Shown: positions 18,669 through 28,597 of the stretch, one piece after another
Position numbering within the stretch: position 1 is the stretch's first letter
Layout of the letters: the number at the start of each line of letters is the position of its first letter
Notes under the pieces: model-generated
The model's database searches: none
Told to the model about the DNA's origin: nothing
The model's input: the letters and a program-made list of their open reading frames with translations, nothing else
Position numbers and translations under genes: made by a program
DNA from: Chloroflexi bacterium TSY
GTDB lineage: Bacteria > Chloroflexota > Anaerolineae > Caldilineales > Caldilineaceae
Reading direction: 5' to 3'
Length of the DNA: 64,000 nucleotides
Assembly: GCA_019217005.1 (NCBI GenBank)
Contig: JAHBNG010000025.1
Coordinates: 83,395-147,394, forward strand

Positions 18669-18972
18669 GATGATTTTCTCCTTTAGGTTTGCACAATTAG
18701 CCTTTGCCGTGCCATGAATTCAAGCGAGCTTCAAACATCCGCATCAATATATCCATTTCAAATACAATTCATTGAGAATTGTTTAGGCTGCGGAAGATTG
18801 TGTATACGATACACTAAAATTGGTCCAAATAAAAGAACCTTAAAGGATGAATTGACGAGAAAGCATTTGAACCATTGAACAGAAAGAGACTTTTCGGATC
18901 TCCTGACTTTTGTTACAATTACGACCTTACAACAAAGAGAAATCTATATAATATCAGGAATAATCTGTCACA
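18669..18972. other. Divergent promoter region, no gene
   Basis: 304 bp between the aminotransferase (minus) and the 94-aa gene (plus). It is AT-rich near 18760-18850 and must hold both promoters, but I see no clear operator or repeat. Confidence 0.5.
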
Positions 18973-19257
18973 ATGAAAGCAATGCTCTATATGCTGGGAA
19001 ACAAAAACCCCGTTGCGACCTTCGATGAAGTGAATTTGATTGAGATGAACGATAATCATCAGGCCGCACCATATCGTTTTACATACAAAACCCAAAGCCT
19101 CAATGCTGGCAAAACCATGCTGGAACTGCATCGCGATGAAAAGATGACATTAAAGTTAGATGATGGACGCGTCTGTAACGTTTTGTTGCAACACTCCAGT
19201 TTGGATATGGAGGGGAATGCCGTTGGCGTCTTGCGTGTCTTGGGTGATATTTCTTAA
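18973..19257 (+). CDS. Hypothetical 94-aa protein
   Basis: MKAMLYMLGNKNPVATFDEV... with alternating hydrophobic and charged residues that predict a small beta-rich soluble domain (KMTLKLDDGRVCNVLLQHSS). No family recognised. It lies 11 bp before the SH3b gene in the same direction, so the two may be co-expressed. Codon usage resembles the neighbours, which supports a real gene. Confidence 0.65.
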   Translation: MKAMLYMLGNKNPVATFDEVNLIEMNDNHQAAPYRFTYKTQSLNAGKTMLELHRDEKMTLKLDDGRVCNVLLQHSSLDMEGNAVGVLRVLGDIS

Positions 19258-19268
19258 ATATATCCTTC

Positions 19269-19832
19269 ATGTACTCTCAAAATCCTCGAAATTTCTCCTC
19301 CTCATTTGGTCAACCTGCGCATCCAGTTCAGACATCCCCCTCTCGTCAAGCCGGACGTTCCTTCTACTGGGCGGGGTTTGTTCTGGGTTTATTGTTAACG
19401 GCCATACTTAGTTGTGGGGGATTGGCCTTCGCGTTGGGGTTAGACACTTTTACCCTTGCCGATATCCAAGGTTCAAAACCAAGTTGGACACCCCCAGCAG
19501 CGACGCCTACACAAGAAATTGCCATCTCTGCCAGCAACAGTCAACAAGCAGCTCAACTCCAAAGCGGCGGTACATTTCAGGTGGGCGCAGTCGTCCGCAA
19601 CGTAACTCGCAGTCGCGTGCGCATTCGACAGAGCCCTGGACACTTAGGAAAACCAGGTGATGATATCATCGCACTCATTCAGCCGGGAATGACGGTTCAG
19701 ATCCTGGACGGTTTTATTGAAGCCAATAACCTCAAATGGTGGTATGTTCGCCACACCACAAGCGATGGACGGGAAATTGATGGTTGGGTTGCCGAGGCAA
19801 CACCCAGTGGCGTGACAATTCTGAATCAGTAA
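19269..19832 (+). CDS. Membrane-anchored bacterial SH3 (SH3b) domain protein
   Basis: 187 aa. A cytoplasmic N-terminal tail of about 30 residues, one membrane helix (FYWAGFVLGLLLTAILSCGG, about 32-55), a Pro/Thr/Ser-rich linker, then an SH3b domain (about 102-185) with VRNVTRSRVRIRQSPGHLGK, a WWYVRH core and DGWVAEATPSG. SH3b domains outside the membrane usually bind peptidoglycan or other wall ligands. No catalytic domain is attached. It starts 11 bp after the preceding small gene and ends 19 bp before the helicase gene. Confidence 0.85.
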   Translation: MYSQNPRNFSSSFGQPAHPVQTSPSRQAGRSFYWAGFVLGLLLTAILSCGGLAFALGLDTFTLADIQGSKPSWTPPAATPTQEIAISASNSQQAAQLQSGGTFQVGAVVRNVTRSRVRIRQSPGHLGKPGDDIIALIQPGMTVQILDGFIEANNLKWWYVRHTTSDGREIDGWVAEATPSGVTILNQ

Positions 19833-19851
19833 TTTATGCTATTATGTCAAC

Positions 19852-22287
19852 ATGACCCACGAAGAACATAACGGTCACAAAAACGAAAAAGGGGCTCATG
19901 CCTCCCCTTCCTTAGCCTCAGCCTCCTCTTCAGCTTTCTTCACACCGCGCCCATCACAAGAGCGAGTCTTGGCGTACACAGAAGGCCCAATGGGCATCAG
20001 TGCAGTGCCGGGGAGTGGCAAAACCTTTACGCTCAGTCTGTTGGCTGCGCGTTTGGTCGAACGATTGGCGGGGCGCGGCAGTTTGGATGATCGCGAAGTG
20101 CTTGTGGTCACCTTTACCAACAGTGCTGTGGAAAACTTTCGTGCCCGCATTGGCAACTTTTTGCGCACAGAGCGTGGATTGCTGCCAGGTGTTGGCTACC
20201 GGGTGCGCACACTGCACGGATTGGCGCACGATATTGTCCGCGAACGGCCTGGGCTTGTTGGATTGAGCGAAAGCTTTGACATTGTTGATGAACGGACCGC
20301 CAATGAGATCAAAGGGGATTCCGTGCGGGCGTATCTGCGGACCCATCCCGATGCACTGAGCGCCTTTATTCAGCCTGAATATCTGCAAAATTTCCGCCGG
20401 ATCGAGCGCTACGTACTCGATGATGCAATGGAGATTGCCAATGCGACCATTCGGATTGCCAAAGAATTGCGCGTTCAGGCCCATGAGCTTCAGACGCGGC
20501 TCGATGCCCAATCGGGCACGTGGCCTCTTCTTGATTTTGGGCTACATGTTTATGCCGATTACCAACGGAGCCTCTTTATTCGGGGTGCAGTCGATTTTGA
20601 TGATCTGATTGTGTTGGCGCTCCAAGCGTTGGATGCCGACAATGACTATTTGGAGCGTCTTCAACAGCGATGGCCCTATGTTTTGGAAGACGAAGCCCAA
20701 GATTCAAGCGCGCTACAGGAACAGATGCTGCGGTTGTTGACGGCAAATCATGGGAATTGGGTACGCGTTGGTGATCCAAACCAAGCCATCAACACCACCT
20801 TCACCAGCGCCGAAACCCGCTTTCTGCGCGAGTTCATTCTACGGTATCCTGAACAGGCTCGCGAATTGCCCAACTCTGGACGTTGTGCACAGCCCATTAT
20901 CGATACAGCCAACTATCTAATTGACTGGTCAAGCGCTGAACATCCAATCCTTGCGGGACGCGATACGCTTGCGTTGCCACACATTCTGCCAACTCCACCT
21001 GGCGATCCTCAACCCAATCCGCAACCAGGAACACCCCCCGTCCATGTCTATGAACGTGATCTCTCACGCGATCAAGAAATCGAAGTCGTCATATCCAGTT
21101 TGAAACGTTGGTTGGCAAAAAACCAAGACCAAACAGTCGCCGTCTTGGTCCCTGAAAATACGCGGGGCTTTCGGCTGGTTGCAGCATTAGACCGCGAGAA
21201 ACTTCCTTTCGACGATAGCCTGTTGCGCTCAGACAATGCAACACGTGCGGCTGCACAAGCTCTTTCAACGGTTCTCAGCTACATCACACAACCCCAGATT
21301 TCCACCCATCTCGAACGTCTTTGGAATGAAGTCTGGGTTGTGCGGAACGCGGATTGGGGCACAAGCAGTAATGGCGCAGATACCAGTGAGCATTCGGCAG
21401 AGATCGATGAGACGGAAACGATCGAAGAAGCCTTCGTCACGCGTAAATCGAAGATCGTCAATTTGCCTGACCACGTTACGACCTTCGGACGCGCCTTGCG
21501 GCAGATGCGTGAGCCAGAATCCTTCCTCTTTCCCAGTCAGACCAATTGGCTCGATTCAATTCAGTGGCTAGACGAGATTGAGGGGTTTCGGGCGGTTGCG
21601 GAAGCCTTTCGCACGGATCTGCGCCGCTGGACCCAGGCGACCATTCTGCCCGTGGATGAATTGCTTTTGACATTGGGCAATGCCCTCTTTCCCAAACCCG
21701 CCGATTTAGCCCTCACCCACCGCTTGGCCGTACTCCTTGCGAAGCTCGCCAAAGAGAATCCCGGCTGGCGGCTTCCAGAACTCGCCGGCGAACTAGACAA
21801 CATCGCACAAAACAAACGCCGCATTTTAGGCTTTACAGAAGAGGGTCTTGGCTTTGAACCAACGGCGGGGCAAGTGACGGTGGCGACCATGCATGCCGCC
21901 AAAGGCTTGGAGTGGGACCGGGTCTATCTCATGGGCGTCAACAACTTCAGTTTCCCCAGTGGTAGCGATCAATATAAAGACAAATACCGGGGCGAGCGTT
22001 GGTACGTGCGTGAAAACCTCAATTTGGTAGCAGAAACAGAAGAACAGATCAAACAACTGCACACCGGAACGCTGGATGAATACCAACCGGGCAAAGCCAC
22101 CGAACAAGCCCGCCTGGCCATTGCCTCCGAACGGATGCGCCTCCTCTACGTCGGCATCACCCGCGCCCGCCGTGAACTCATCCTCACCTACAACACAGGC
22201 CGCAACCCCGATCGAGACCCCAACCAGCCCGCATTGGCCTTTCAGGCGCTGGGGCGGTATATCCGAGGCCAGAACGGCAATGAATAA
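19852..22287 (+). CDS. UvrD/PcrA/Rep-like superfamily 1 DNA helicase
   Basis: 811 aa. Walker A AVPGSGKTFTLSLLAARLVE sits at about residues 51-70, motif Ia VTFTNSAVENFRARI follows, and the Walker B DEAQD-type motif appears as YVLEDEAQDSSALQEQML. Motif III is VGDPNQAINTTFTSA, motif V is TMHAAKGLEWDRVYL, and motif VI is RMRLLYVGITRARRELIL. An N-terminal extension of about 30 Ser/Ala-rich residues is unusual. A 2B-like region carries an acidic insert (SEHSAEIDETETIEEAF). The likely role is 3'-5' DNA unwinding in repair or recombination. Whether it belongs with the CHAT gene downstream is unknown. Confidence 0.93.
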   Translation: MTHEEHNGHKNEKGAHASPSLASASSSAFFTPRPSQERVLAYTEGPMGISAVPGSGKTFTLSLLAARLVERLAGRGSLDDREVLVVTFTNSAVENFRARIGNFLRTERGLLPGVGYRVRTLHGLAHDIVRERPGLVGLSESFDIVDERTANEIKGDSVRAYLRTHPDALSAFIQPEYLQNFRRIERYVLDDAMEIANATIRIAKELRVQAHELQTRLDAQSGTWPLLDFGLHVYADYQRSLFIRGAVDFDDLIVLALQALDADNDYLERLQQRWPYVLEDEAQDSSALQEQMLRLLTANHGNWVRVGDPNQAINTTFTSAETRFLREFILRYPEQARELPNSGRCAQPIIDTANYLIDWSSAEHPILAGRDTLALPHILPTPPGDPQPNPQPGTPPVHVYERDLSRDQEIEVVISSLKRWLAKNQDQTVAVLVPENTRGFRLVAALDREKLPFDDSLLRSDNATRAAAQALSTVLSYITQPQISTHLERLWNEVWVVRNADWGTSSNGADTSEHSAEIDETETIEEAFVTRKSKIVNLPDHVTTFGRALRQMREPESFLFPSQTNWLDSIQWLDEIEGFRAVAEAFRTDLRRWTQATILPVDELLLTLGNALFPKPADLALTHRLAVLLAKLAKENPGWRLPELAGELDNIAQNKRRILGFTEEGLGFEPTAGQVTVATMHAAKGLEWDRVYLMGVNNFSFPSGSDQYKDKYRGERWYVRENLNLVAETEEQIKQLHTGTLDEYQPGKATEQARLAIASERMRLLYVGITRARRELILTYNTGRNPDRDPNQPALAFQALGRYIRGQNGNE

Positions 22288-22562
22288 ACGTTGGATCACA
22301 CAGGAGGTCCGGCTTGGAGGTTGATGAAACATCAATGCAACCTTGTAACTGTCATCGAGAACCTCCTGCCAGTCATTCTGAGCCATGGCCGACGAGTCCT
22401 TTACATTTGTGGCGAAACGAACAGATAGCAAGCGAGATGGACAGAGAGTAGCGAAGAATCTCATGTCTCTCTTGGTACCAAGCGATAGTCGACGTAGTTG
22501 GGAAGGCAGAAGTGGTCGTCTTGGAACCAAAAAATTCCTGAACCCCTAATCAAGCTATCCCT

Positions 22563-22737
22563 TAGGGCAATCGCGTACCTTAAAAAAGTGGCGTTATTCG
22601 GCGACCGCCATCGGTTCAAACCGACCTCTAGCAACCAAAGTACGCTGAAGCGCACTCCAGTTCAACCCGCTTGAGCGGGTTTACGCTTAGTAGACCGGCG
22701 TTTCAACGCTGGGCGGCAAAGTTCGCCATTGCCCTAG
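22563..22737. repeat. Repeat family R5 (copy a)
   Basis: Begins AGGGCAATCGCGTACCTTAA and ends near CGCCATTGCCCT. It is clearly homologous (inverted) to 42968-43128, sharing TTCGGCGACCGCCATCGGTT. Nested hairpin CCCGCTTGAGCGGG. The preceding 22288-22562 spacer holds no gene I can support. Confidence 0.65.
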
Positions 22738-22833
22738 CTATCCCTCCGCTCTCCTCGCTTTTTCTACCTCCTCTGTTGTATAATCCAAAGCAAAGAACCG
22801 TACCTATTCCTGTAAAGTTGATCGCATCCTCCT

Positions 22834-25110
22834 ATGTCAATCGAATACCTGGACTTTGAACTTGAAATCGGACGCGGCGATGGCCGTACCTACCCGTTGG
22901 CCGTGCTGCAATCGCCCGCTGGCAATCTACGTTCTCAATTCAACTTTACCCTGAGCGAGCTCGAGTTGAACAATCGCATCTTGGCGCTCCAGAATGCACT
23001 GCTACGCTCAGGCGGTCAACAGCGCAAAGTGTTGAGACGCGACGAAGAAACCGTGCGTACATTTGGCCACGAACTCTTCTCCATCCTCTTTCAAGACGAT
23101 GTGCGCTCACTCTTTTTCGAAAACAAGCGGCTCGCCATCGGTCAAGGCAAATATCTCCGCCTCAAGCTGCGCATTCTTGATCCTCAGCTGGCCACGTTAC
23201 CTTGGGAATATCTCTTTGACACGCGCCAATCCGACTATCTCTGCCTCTCTCACGGCACACCGCTCGTGCGCTATCTAGAAGTGCCTCAACCACCCCAACC
23301 GCTGACCATCACACCGCCGCTTCGCATTCTGGGCATGATCGCCAGCCCCACCGACCAGCTATCTCTCAATGTGGCGCGGGAGAAAGAGCGTCTGGAGCAA
23401 GCACTGACCACCTTGGTCGAAGAGGGACTGGTCGAGTTAACCTGGCTCCCAGGGCAAACGTGGCGCGACCTGCATCGAGCCACGCGTCCCAACCAGGGAC
23501 CGTGGCACGTCTTTCACTTTATCGGTCATGGAGGCTTCGACAAGCAGCGAGAGGAGGGATTGCTGGCCTTTGCCAATCGCCAGGGAAAGAGCGATTTGCG
23601 CACCGCGACCGAAGTGGCCCGGCTCCTCTCCTCCCAGACTACGCTGCGCTTGGCGTTGCTCAATGCCTGTGAGGGAGCCTATGCCGGGCCGCGCGACATC
23701 TTTTCATCCACAGCCGCCACCTTGGTGCAGCAAGGCATCCCAGCCGTGATTGCCATGCAGTATGAGATCACCGACCGAGCCGCCATCGAATTCTCGCAAA
23801 GCTTCTACGACGCCATCACCGCAGACCTGCCCGTGGACAGCGCGGTGACCGATGCCCGTCGGGCGGTCAGTCTAGCCATCAACCACGCGTTGGAATGGGG
23901 GATTCCCGTTCTCTTTATGCGTGCCCCCGACGGAGTGCTCTTTCATTTGGATGACGCCGCTCCAAGTCAAGAACCAGCCCATCAGAGCGCGATATCGGAG
24001 CCTCTGCCAACGGTTGTGGAAGAAGAGAGCCAACAGGCTGAACCCGAGTACCTTTCCGGTGTCCAGATCCAAGAACTGTTGAGCGCTCTGCTTGATGCCT
24101 ACAATCCCTCCATCTTGCGCCAGATGGTGCGGATTGCGCTCAACCAACGACTCGATGAGATCGTCAGTGGAGAGACCTTTGACGATCAAGTCTTCAACCT
24201 CATTGATTGGGCTGAACGCACCGATTCGATCCCAGAATTGATTGCCAAAGCGCAAGCTTATAACCCCAGCAATCAGCGGCTGCGTCAAGTCTGTCTCGAC
24301 ATCTTGGGCGAGGCGGTTGAGGCTGATATCCCGGAGCAACCGGAGGTAGCGGAAGGGCGTCGCACTGTTCCGGCAGTTGTCAAGACTGAAAATAGGCCAA
24401 TCGCCTTGCCGACGTCTCCCATTGCATTCGAATGGATTCTGATTTCGGCAGGTGCATTTCCAATGGGATCAACCGATGAGGAGGATTTGGCGCATGATGA
24501 TGAGAAGCCCCAAGAGACAATCTACCTGCCCGACTATTATATTGCCAAAGTGCCAGTGACCAATGCGCAATACAAGATGTTCGTCGAGGCAAAGCAGTAC
24601 CAAGCGCCAAGCCACTGGGAAGAAGGCCAGATTCCTCAGGGGAAAGAGAACCACCCTGTTGTGTGCGTCAGTTGGCATGATGCAATGGCCTTCTGTGACT
24701 GGGCAGGTGTCCAACTGGCATCTGAAGCTCAATGGGAGAAGGCCGCTCGCGGAATAACCGGACAGCTCTATCCGTGGGGCAATCATCCACATACGGATAA
24801 ATTATGCAACTTCAGAATTAATGTCGGTGATACGACACCTGTTGACCACTATCCTGATGGAGCCAGTCCATATGGATGTCTAGATATGGCAGGTAACGTT
24901 TGGGAGTGGACATCAAGTCAGTTTCAATCGTATCCATATGACCCAAACGATGGGCGGGAAGGCCCGAGCGGCAAGAGCCGTCGTACGTTGTGCGGCGGCT
25001 CGTGGAGCATCATTGGGAGCAACGTGCGCGGTGCGGCCCGGTTCTGCGGCAATCCCTCGTACAGGCTCAGTCTCTGGGGATATCGGGTGATGTCCCCCGG
25101 CAGCAGTTAA
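22834..25110 (+). CDS. CHAT protease - EAD1 adaptor - FGE/C-type-lectin-fold fusion protein
   Basis: 758 aa, three parts. Residues about 1-375 are a CHAT (caspase-like) domain: VFHFIGHGGFD carries the catalytic His (residue 232) and LALLNACEGAYAG the Cys (residue 279). Residues about 407-493 (QIQELLSALLDAYNPSILRQ, then LNQRLDEIVSGETFDDQVF and LIDWAERTDSIPEL) match effector-associated domain 1 (EAD1), a death-fold-like adaptor of bacterial conflict systems. Residues about 532-758 form a formylglycine-generating-enzyme/sulfatase-modifying fold (PMGSTDEED, VSWHDAMAFCDWAG, LASEAQWEKAARG, DMAGNVWEWTSS). The last 40 residues look like the variable region of a diversity-generating retroelement. A predicted sensor-effector of antiviral or self-recognition type. 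Reverse transcriptase and template are not in the window. Confidence 0.9.
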   Translation: MSIEYLDFELEIGRGDGRTYPLAVLQSPAGNLRSQFNFTLSELELNNRILALQNALLRSGGQQRKVLRRDEETVRTFGHELFSILFQDDVRSLFFENKRLAIGQGKYLRLKLRILDPQLATLPWEYLFDTRQSDYLCLSHGTPLVRYLEVPQPPQPLTITPPLRILGMIASPTDQLSLNVAREKERLEQALTTLVEEGLVELTWLPGQTWRDLHRATRPNQGPWHVFHFIGHGGFDKQREEGLLAFANRQGKSDLRTATEVARLLSSQTTLRLALLNACEGAYAGPRDIFSSTAATLVQQGIPAVIAMQYEITDRAAIEFSQSFYDAITADLPVDSAVTDARRAVSLAINHALEWGIPVLFMRAPDGVLFHLDDAAPSQEPAHQSAISEPLPTVVEEESQQAEPEYLSGVQIQELLSALLDAYNPSILRQMVRIALNQRLDEIVSGETFDDQVFNLIDWAERTDSIPELIAKAQAYNPSNQRLRQVCLDILGEAVEADIPEQPEVAEGRRTVPAVVKTENRPIALPTSPIAFEWILISAGAFPMGSTDEEDLAHDDEKPQETIYLPDYYIAKVPVTNAQYKMFVEAKQYQAPSHWEEGQIPQGKENHPVVCVSWHDAMAFCDWAGVQLASEAQWEKAARGITGQLYPWGNHPHTDKLCNFRINVGDTTPVDHYPDGASPYGCLDMAGNVWEWTSSQFQSYPYDPNDGREGPSGKSRRTLCGGSWSIIGSNVRGAARFCGNPSYRLSLWGYRVMSPGSS
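24991..25107 (+). other. Putative DGR variable region (VR) at the 3' end of the CHAT-EAD1-FGE gene
   Basis: This codes CGGSWSIIGSNVRGAARFCG then NPSYRLSLWGYRV. Known retroelement-diversified FGE/lectin targets end in GGSW-NNN-x-NN-VRxAxR-NNNNP-xNR-NNN-xGFRV. At the positions where the template has AAC/AAT (Asn), every codon here ends in C or T: AGC, ATC, ATT, AGC, AAC, GCC, TTC, TGC, GGC, AAT, TAC, CTC, AGT, CTC. That is what adenine-specific mutagenesis of AAY codons gives. The invariant frame (GGSW, VR, NP, W/I-GYRV) is preserved. A GC-rich stretch follows the stop codon. Confidence 0.6.
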
Positions 25111-25500
25111 TCTCTGTCCTCCTGGTCCGCCTGCGGCGAATGCCCCCAGCGCGCGCAATTTTTGCGGGAACATGTTTCTTGGCATTTGTTTGTGAGTGGA
25201 TACTACAACGGATTGAAATAGGAACGGATGCTGTGTGTAGGCAAGATTGTTCTGGCGTGAGTCAGCGTGTTCGTTTGTTTGGAATCTTGTCAGCGATGTA
25301 ACGATTCCCCTCAACCTGGCTTAGCTTTATCCACAAGTTGTGCTGGGTATATCGACGGGCACGGACGCGAGGTTGGTAGAAGAGAGTGCGGATCGAATGG
25401 TCATCTCACGGGTCACCAACCTCATGTCCCTACGATTGATGCAGCGGGTAGATTCTCTCATTGGCATCGGGTAACAAATCGGCAAAATGGGCGAGCAAAC

Positions 25501-25588
25501 GCCGGTTGAGTAGCGGAGCGGTATCGAAACCAGCGTTTGCGGGTCGACCCGTTTGGTTTCGATACGCCCTTCGGGCTACTCAACCGGC
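25501..25588. repeat. Palindromic repeat R8 (GCCGGTTGAGTAGC family)
   Basis: Perfect ends GCCGGTTGAGTAGC / GCTACTCAACCGGC with inner GTATCGAAACC / GGTTTCGATAC. A degraded copy lies at 45052-45120 between msrP and msrQ. The rest of 25111-25739 (629 bp) carries no gene I can support and no recognisable retroelement template. Confidence 0.75.
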
Positions 25589-25739
25589 ACTGATCCGGGG
25601 TTGGCATGCGTAACCCTGCCTGAAAAGCATGATACCAGGGTCATGAAATCGGGCGAGGCGCATGCTTGCATTTTCCCGATTCGTTCATCCGCCCTTCCTC
25701 GATAGCATAGCGGCCTCGTGCCCGTCTTACACCTCACCA

Positions 25740-26288
25740 TTAACTGCTTATAACCGATCGCAGAGCCATCCCAAGCTCCACGGCTGATCGGGCCAGTTCC
25801 CGCACCCGCTCGCGCACCGCATCCGACCCGATACGCATTTCCTCTGTGCGATCATCAGCAAAGTCGTCACCAGTGGCGTAGACAAAACGCGGAATGATCA
25901 AGCAGCGAAAATCGAGCATCAAGCTGTTGGCGAGCCCCATGACGGACATGTAGCTGGCGCGACCGCCTGCCGCACAAAGGAAACCAACCAACTTATTGTT
26001 CCAAGCACTCAACCCAATCTCGAGCAGATTCTTGGCGGCTGCATTGACATCGAAGTTATAGACGGGCATTGCCAGCAGAACGACATCTGCCTCTCGAATC
26101 GCACCAATCACTTTCTCTGCCTCCGGCGTTTTATGAGCCGTTACAGCATCCGCAAAATCGAGATCGATCTCGCGGAGATCAAGATAGTGAGGAGCAATCT
26201 CCAATTCTTTCAGATCCTCAACAACCTGGTGTGCCAACACATTTGACCGGCTTAGCGGATGCAAAGAACAACTAATCACAAGTACTTT
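25740..26288 (-). CDS. NADPH-dependent FMN reductase-family flavoprotein
   Basis: 182 aa from ATG 26288, which has AAAGG eight bases upstream; the longer frame adds 11 unlikely residues. The N-terminal KVLVISCSLHPLSRSNVLA is the flavodoxin-like phosphate loop. LLAMPVYNFDVNAAAKNLLE is the isoalloxazine-binding PxYN-type motif, and GGRASYMSVMGL follows. The family reduces FMN, quinones or azo compounds using NAD(P)H in the cytosol. It stands alone, divergent from the toxin-antitoxin pair. Confidence 0.88.
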   Translation of the reverse strand, partial: KVLVISCSLHPLSRSNVLAHQVVEDLKELEIAPHYLDLREIDLDFADAVTAHKTPEAEKVIGAIREADVVLLAMPVYNFDVNAAAKNLLEIGLSAWNNKLVGFLCAAGGRASYMSVMGLANSLMLDFRCLIIPRFVYATGDDFADDRTEEMRIGSDAVRERVRELARSAVELGMALRSVISS

Positions 26289-26552
26289 CATCAAAAAACC
26301 TTTCATCACAGCAGGATTCATATTCGGTATAGCTTTAATTTGGTATAGCCATCATAGCAAATCAATTCTCATCGATAAGTGCCTCGGATCCCTAAATGAG
26401 GTTCTTTTTGAAAATAGTCTCTTCAGGATGAGTTGATGGAAATTGCCAAGAACAATCATTTACAGTATCATTCAATTTGTCAGCTAATTGATGATTGATT
26501 GACAATATTCGTAGTTTTCCTATATCTATTCTATCAACAAAAGGGATGGAAG

Positions 26553-26957
26553 ATGGAACTCTTGCCAGAAATTGAACAGATCTCTGTTTTAAAAAATAAT
26601 CAATCGGTTGTTCTGGAAAAGGTCAAATCCAGTCCTGTTCTGCTTATGCAGCGTAGTAAACCAGTCGCTGTGATGGTGTCGCCTGAAGCGTGGAATGCAG
26701 CAGCCAAACGCATGAAGCAACTAGAGGAACAATTAGCACGTCAGCAGCAATTGATACTTTCCAATCAGCGATATACAGACATGCTCGTTGTCCCCACAAC
26801 GAGCGCGTCAGAGGAAGCAGATCAACAGATGTTTGAAGACGACGATTCTGGTTCTGAACTGCGTCCTTTCGGTCTATGTGCAGGTGAATTTGTTGTGCCA
26901 GATGATTTTGATGAACCGCTTCCAAATAATATTTTGGATCTCTTTGAAAGCGCATGA
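26553..26957 (+). CDS. Phd/YefM-family antitoxin
   Basis: 134 aa from ATG 26553. The N-terminal Phd fold is clear: VLKNNQSVVLEKVKSSPVLL, then MQRSKPVAVMVSPEAWNAAA, which binds operator DNA. A helical segment and an acidic, disordered C-terminal tail of about 50 residues follow; the tail would wrap the toxin. Its stop overlaps the toxin start (ATGA), the classic coupling of type II toxin-antitoxin pairs. The antitoxin is intact although its toxin gene is destroyed. Confidence 0.85.
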   Translation: MELLPEIEQISVLKNNQSVVLEKVKSSPVLLMQRSKPVAVMVSPEAWNAAAKRMKQLEEQLARQQQLILSNQRYTDMLVVPTTSASEEADQQMFEDDDSGSELRPFGLCAGEFVVPDDFDEPLPNNILDLFESA

Positions 26958-27098
26958 ATATTTTGTTAGATACTCACATCTTTCTTTGGTACATCAGCGG
27001 CGACAAACACATACCTGCTTCAATCGTGGAGACCCTACGTCGACCTGAGCATATGGTCTATCTGAGCGTTGTATCACTATGGGAAGTGATTGTTAAAT

Positions 27099-28597
27099 CT
27101 TTACTTTCTGGTAAAGGCTTGAGTGACAAAGGGCAAACCGAAAGGGGCGGAAAAAAGAATCCACCCTGAAAAAACGGGATAAAATGTAAAAATAGTGCTC
27201 GGCTAGTTTAAGCAGCGGCATTGAGGCGGCGATGAGCGAGAACGCCTTTAGGTAAATGGTGTGAAACCGAGGCCTTTTTCCGAAAGTCAGGGTCGAGTTG
27301 GTCGGGAGTTGGAAAAAGAGCACTCGAGAGAACGCGGCGCAGCCTGCCGGGAGTGGCTTGAGGCTCTCGATCCCAGTAGCCAGTCGGTATGGGAGGAAGA
27401 GAAGCGGCTAAATGGGAAAGAAGATTGCCAGCAAGCAGCCCCAGTTCAGGTAAGCGGAAGCAAGCCTCATCGGCATGAACAAATTGACGATGTAAGCCAA
27501 TCATCTGCTTGGAAGCCAAGGGGGGGATGTTCAACAGGCCAGCGCTCCAGAGAGAAAAGATAAATGGTTTCAGCTTGTAAAGCCATGACGGTCGCCAGAA
27601 CCAAAGGTGTGTGATAAGCAGGATCCTGAAAGACGTAAATCGAATAGGTGCGGTTGGCTGTATCCACCTTGGTTGTCCTGGGGACGAGATTGTGCCATGC
27701 TTGATAGCGAATCAGGCGACCACTATAGACAAATTGACCAAACGAGTCTGGAGTTGTGGCCTCGAGTCGCTTTCCCCTATAGCATCGAGAGAGCGGACGC
27801 ACAATATCACCATATTCGGGTGGTCTGCCTTTTTTCCTTACGTTCGGGTAACTCATTGCGGCGCGCTGTGCAGTTAATCGCTTCCCGAAGGACAAATCGG
27901 TCGACGTCGCTTTCTAGCATTTCTCTGATTGTAAACCCGGCATCGACCACCGCCACTTCGTCTGACTCCAGTGATTTCTTGTCTCTTTCAGCAGCTTTTT
28001 CCGAAACTCACTTTCCTTTGTGCCTACCTCGCATCTCATGATTGCCTTGAGCAGTGGCACTCGTTTCCCGCCTATCTCCCCGAGCTTATCATCACTCCAA
28101 AGATGAGCGGGCAATGCCCGACGAGCCGTTGAGTTATAGAGTCGGTTCACTTTCCCTTGCAGCTTCGGTCGCCAGAACCCTGTGATATCTATGCTTTTCA
28201 CTCGGTATCCTTCTAACTTTTTTGCCTCCCATTCCCTTTCCACTCCACTTCTTCTTGCCACGATGAGCAGGCTTGCAATATCCCATGATCCATATCGAAA
28301 GCTCCACCAGCTTCGCCGGAGCTCCTCATCTTCAAACCCGCTTTCACTCAATCCACTATGGATTGCTCCTCGACTTTTCAGAAACGACCCATTCATCATC
28401 GCCCACATCAGACGCATTACATTTACGTTTGTTCCCACCGGCGTTACTTGCAATACATTCATCAGTACTGCTATAGTTATTTCTGGCGCGGTTAGCATTC
28501 CTTCCTCCTTTTTGGTTTCGCTACCTTTAGGATGAACTGCTAACCGCTTTTTGTCACATTTCTCACCTCATCTCTTTTCTTTTACCAGAAAGTAAAG
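27099..28597 (-). mobile_element. IS element 'ISx' copy B, full length (1499 bp)
   Basis: Terminal inverted repeats CTTTACTTTCTGGTAAA / TTTACCAGAAAGTAAAG and a 6-bp target duplication TTAAAT (27093-27098, 28598-28603). One transposase frame on the minus strand, now broken. It splits the PIN toxin gene. About 95% like copy C by eye. Confidence 0.93.
27208..28498 (-). pseudogene. DDE transposase of ISx copy B, frameshifted
   Basis: Starts at ATG 28498 behind GGAGGAAGGA (MLTAPEITIAVLMNVLQVTP...). Shifts occur near 27970 (AGACAAGAAATC where copy C has AGACGAAGAAATC) and at a seven-C run near 27520. The catalytic segments VDTANRTYSIYVFQDPAYHT and LERWPVEH are readable. The last frame ends at 27208 with AHRRLNAAA. 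Probably inactive unless slippage on the C run is used. Confidence 0.85.

Noticed and set aside
21826..22530. A 234-codon minus-strand frame
   Set aside because: Antisense to the helicase gene; high GC third positions of the real gene explain it.
25111..25739. Possible DGR template or reverse transcriptase next to the variable region
   Set aside because: No sequence resembling the variable region with AAC-rich codons and no YxDD-type polymerase frame found here or elsewhere in the window.
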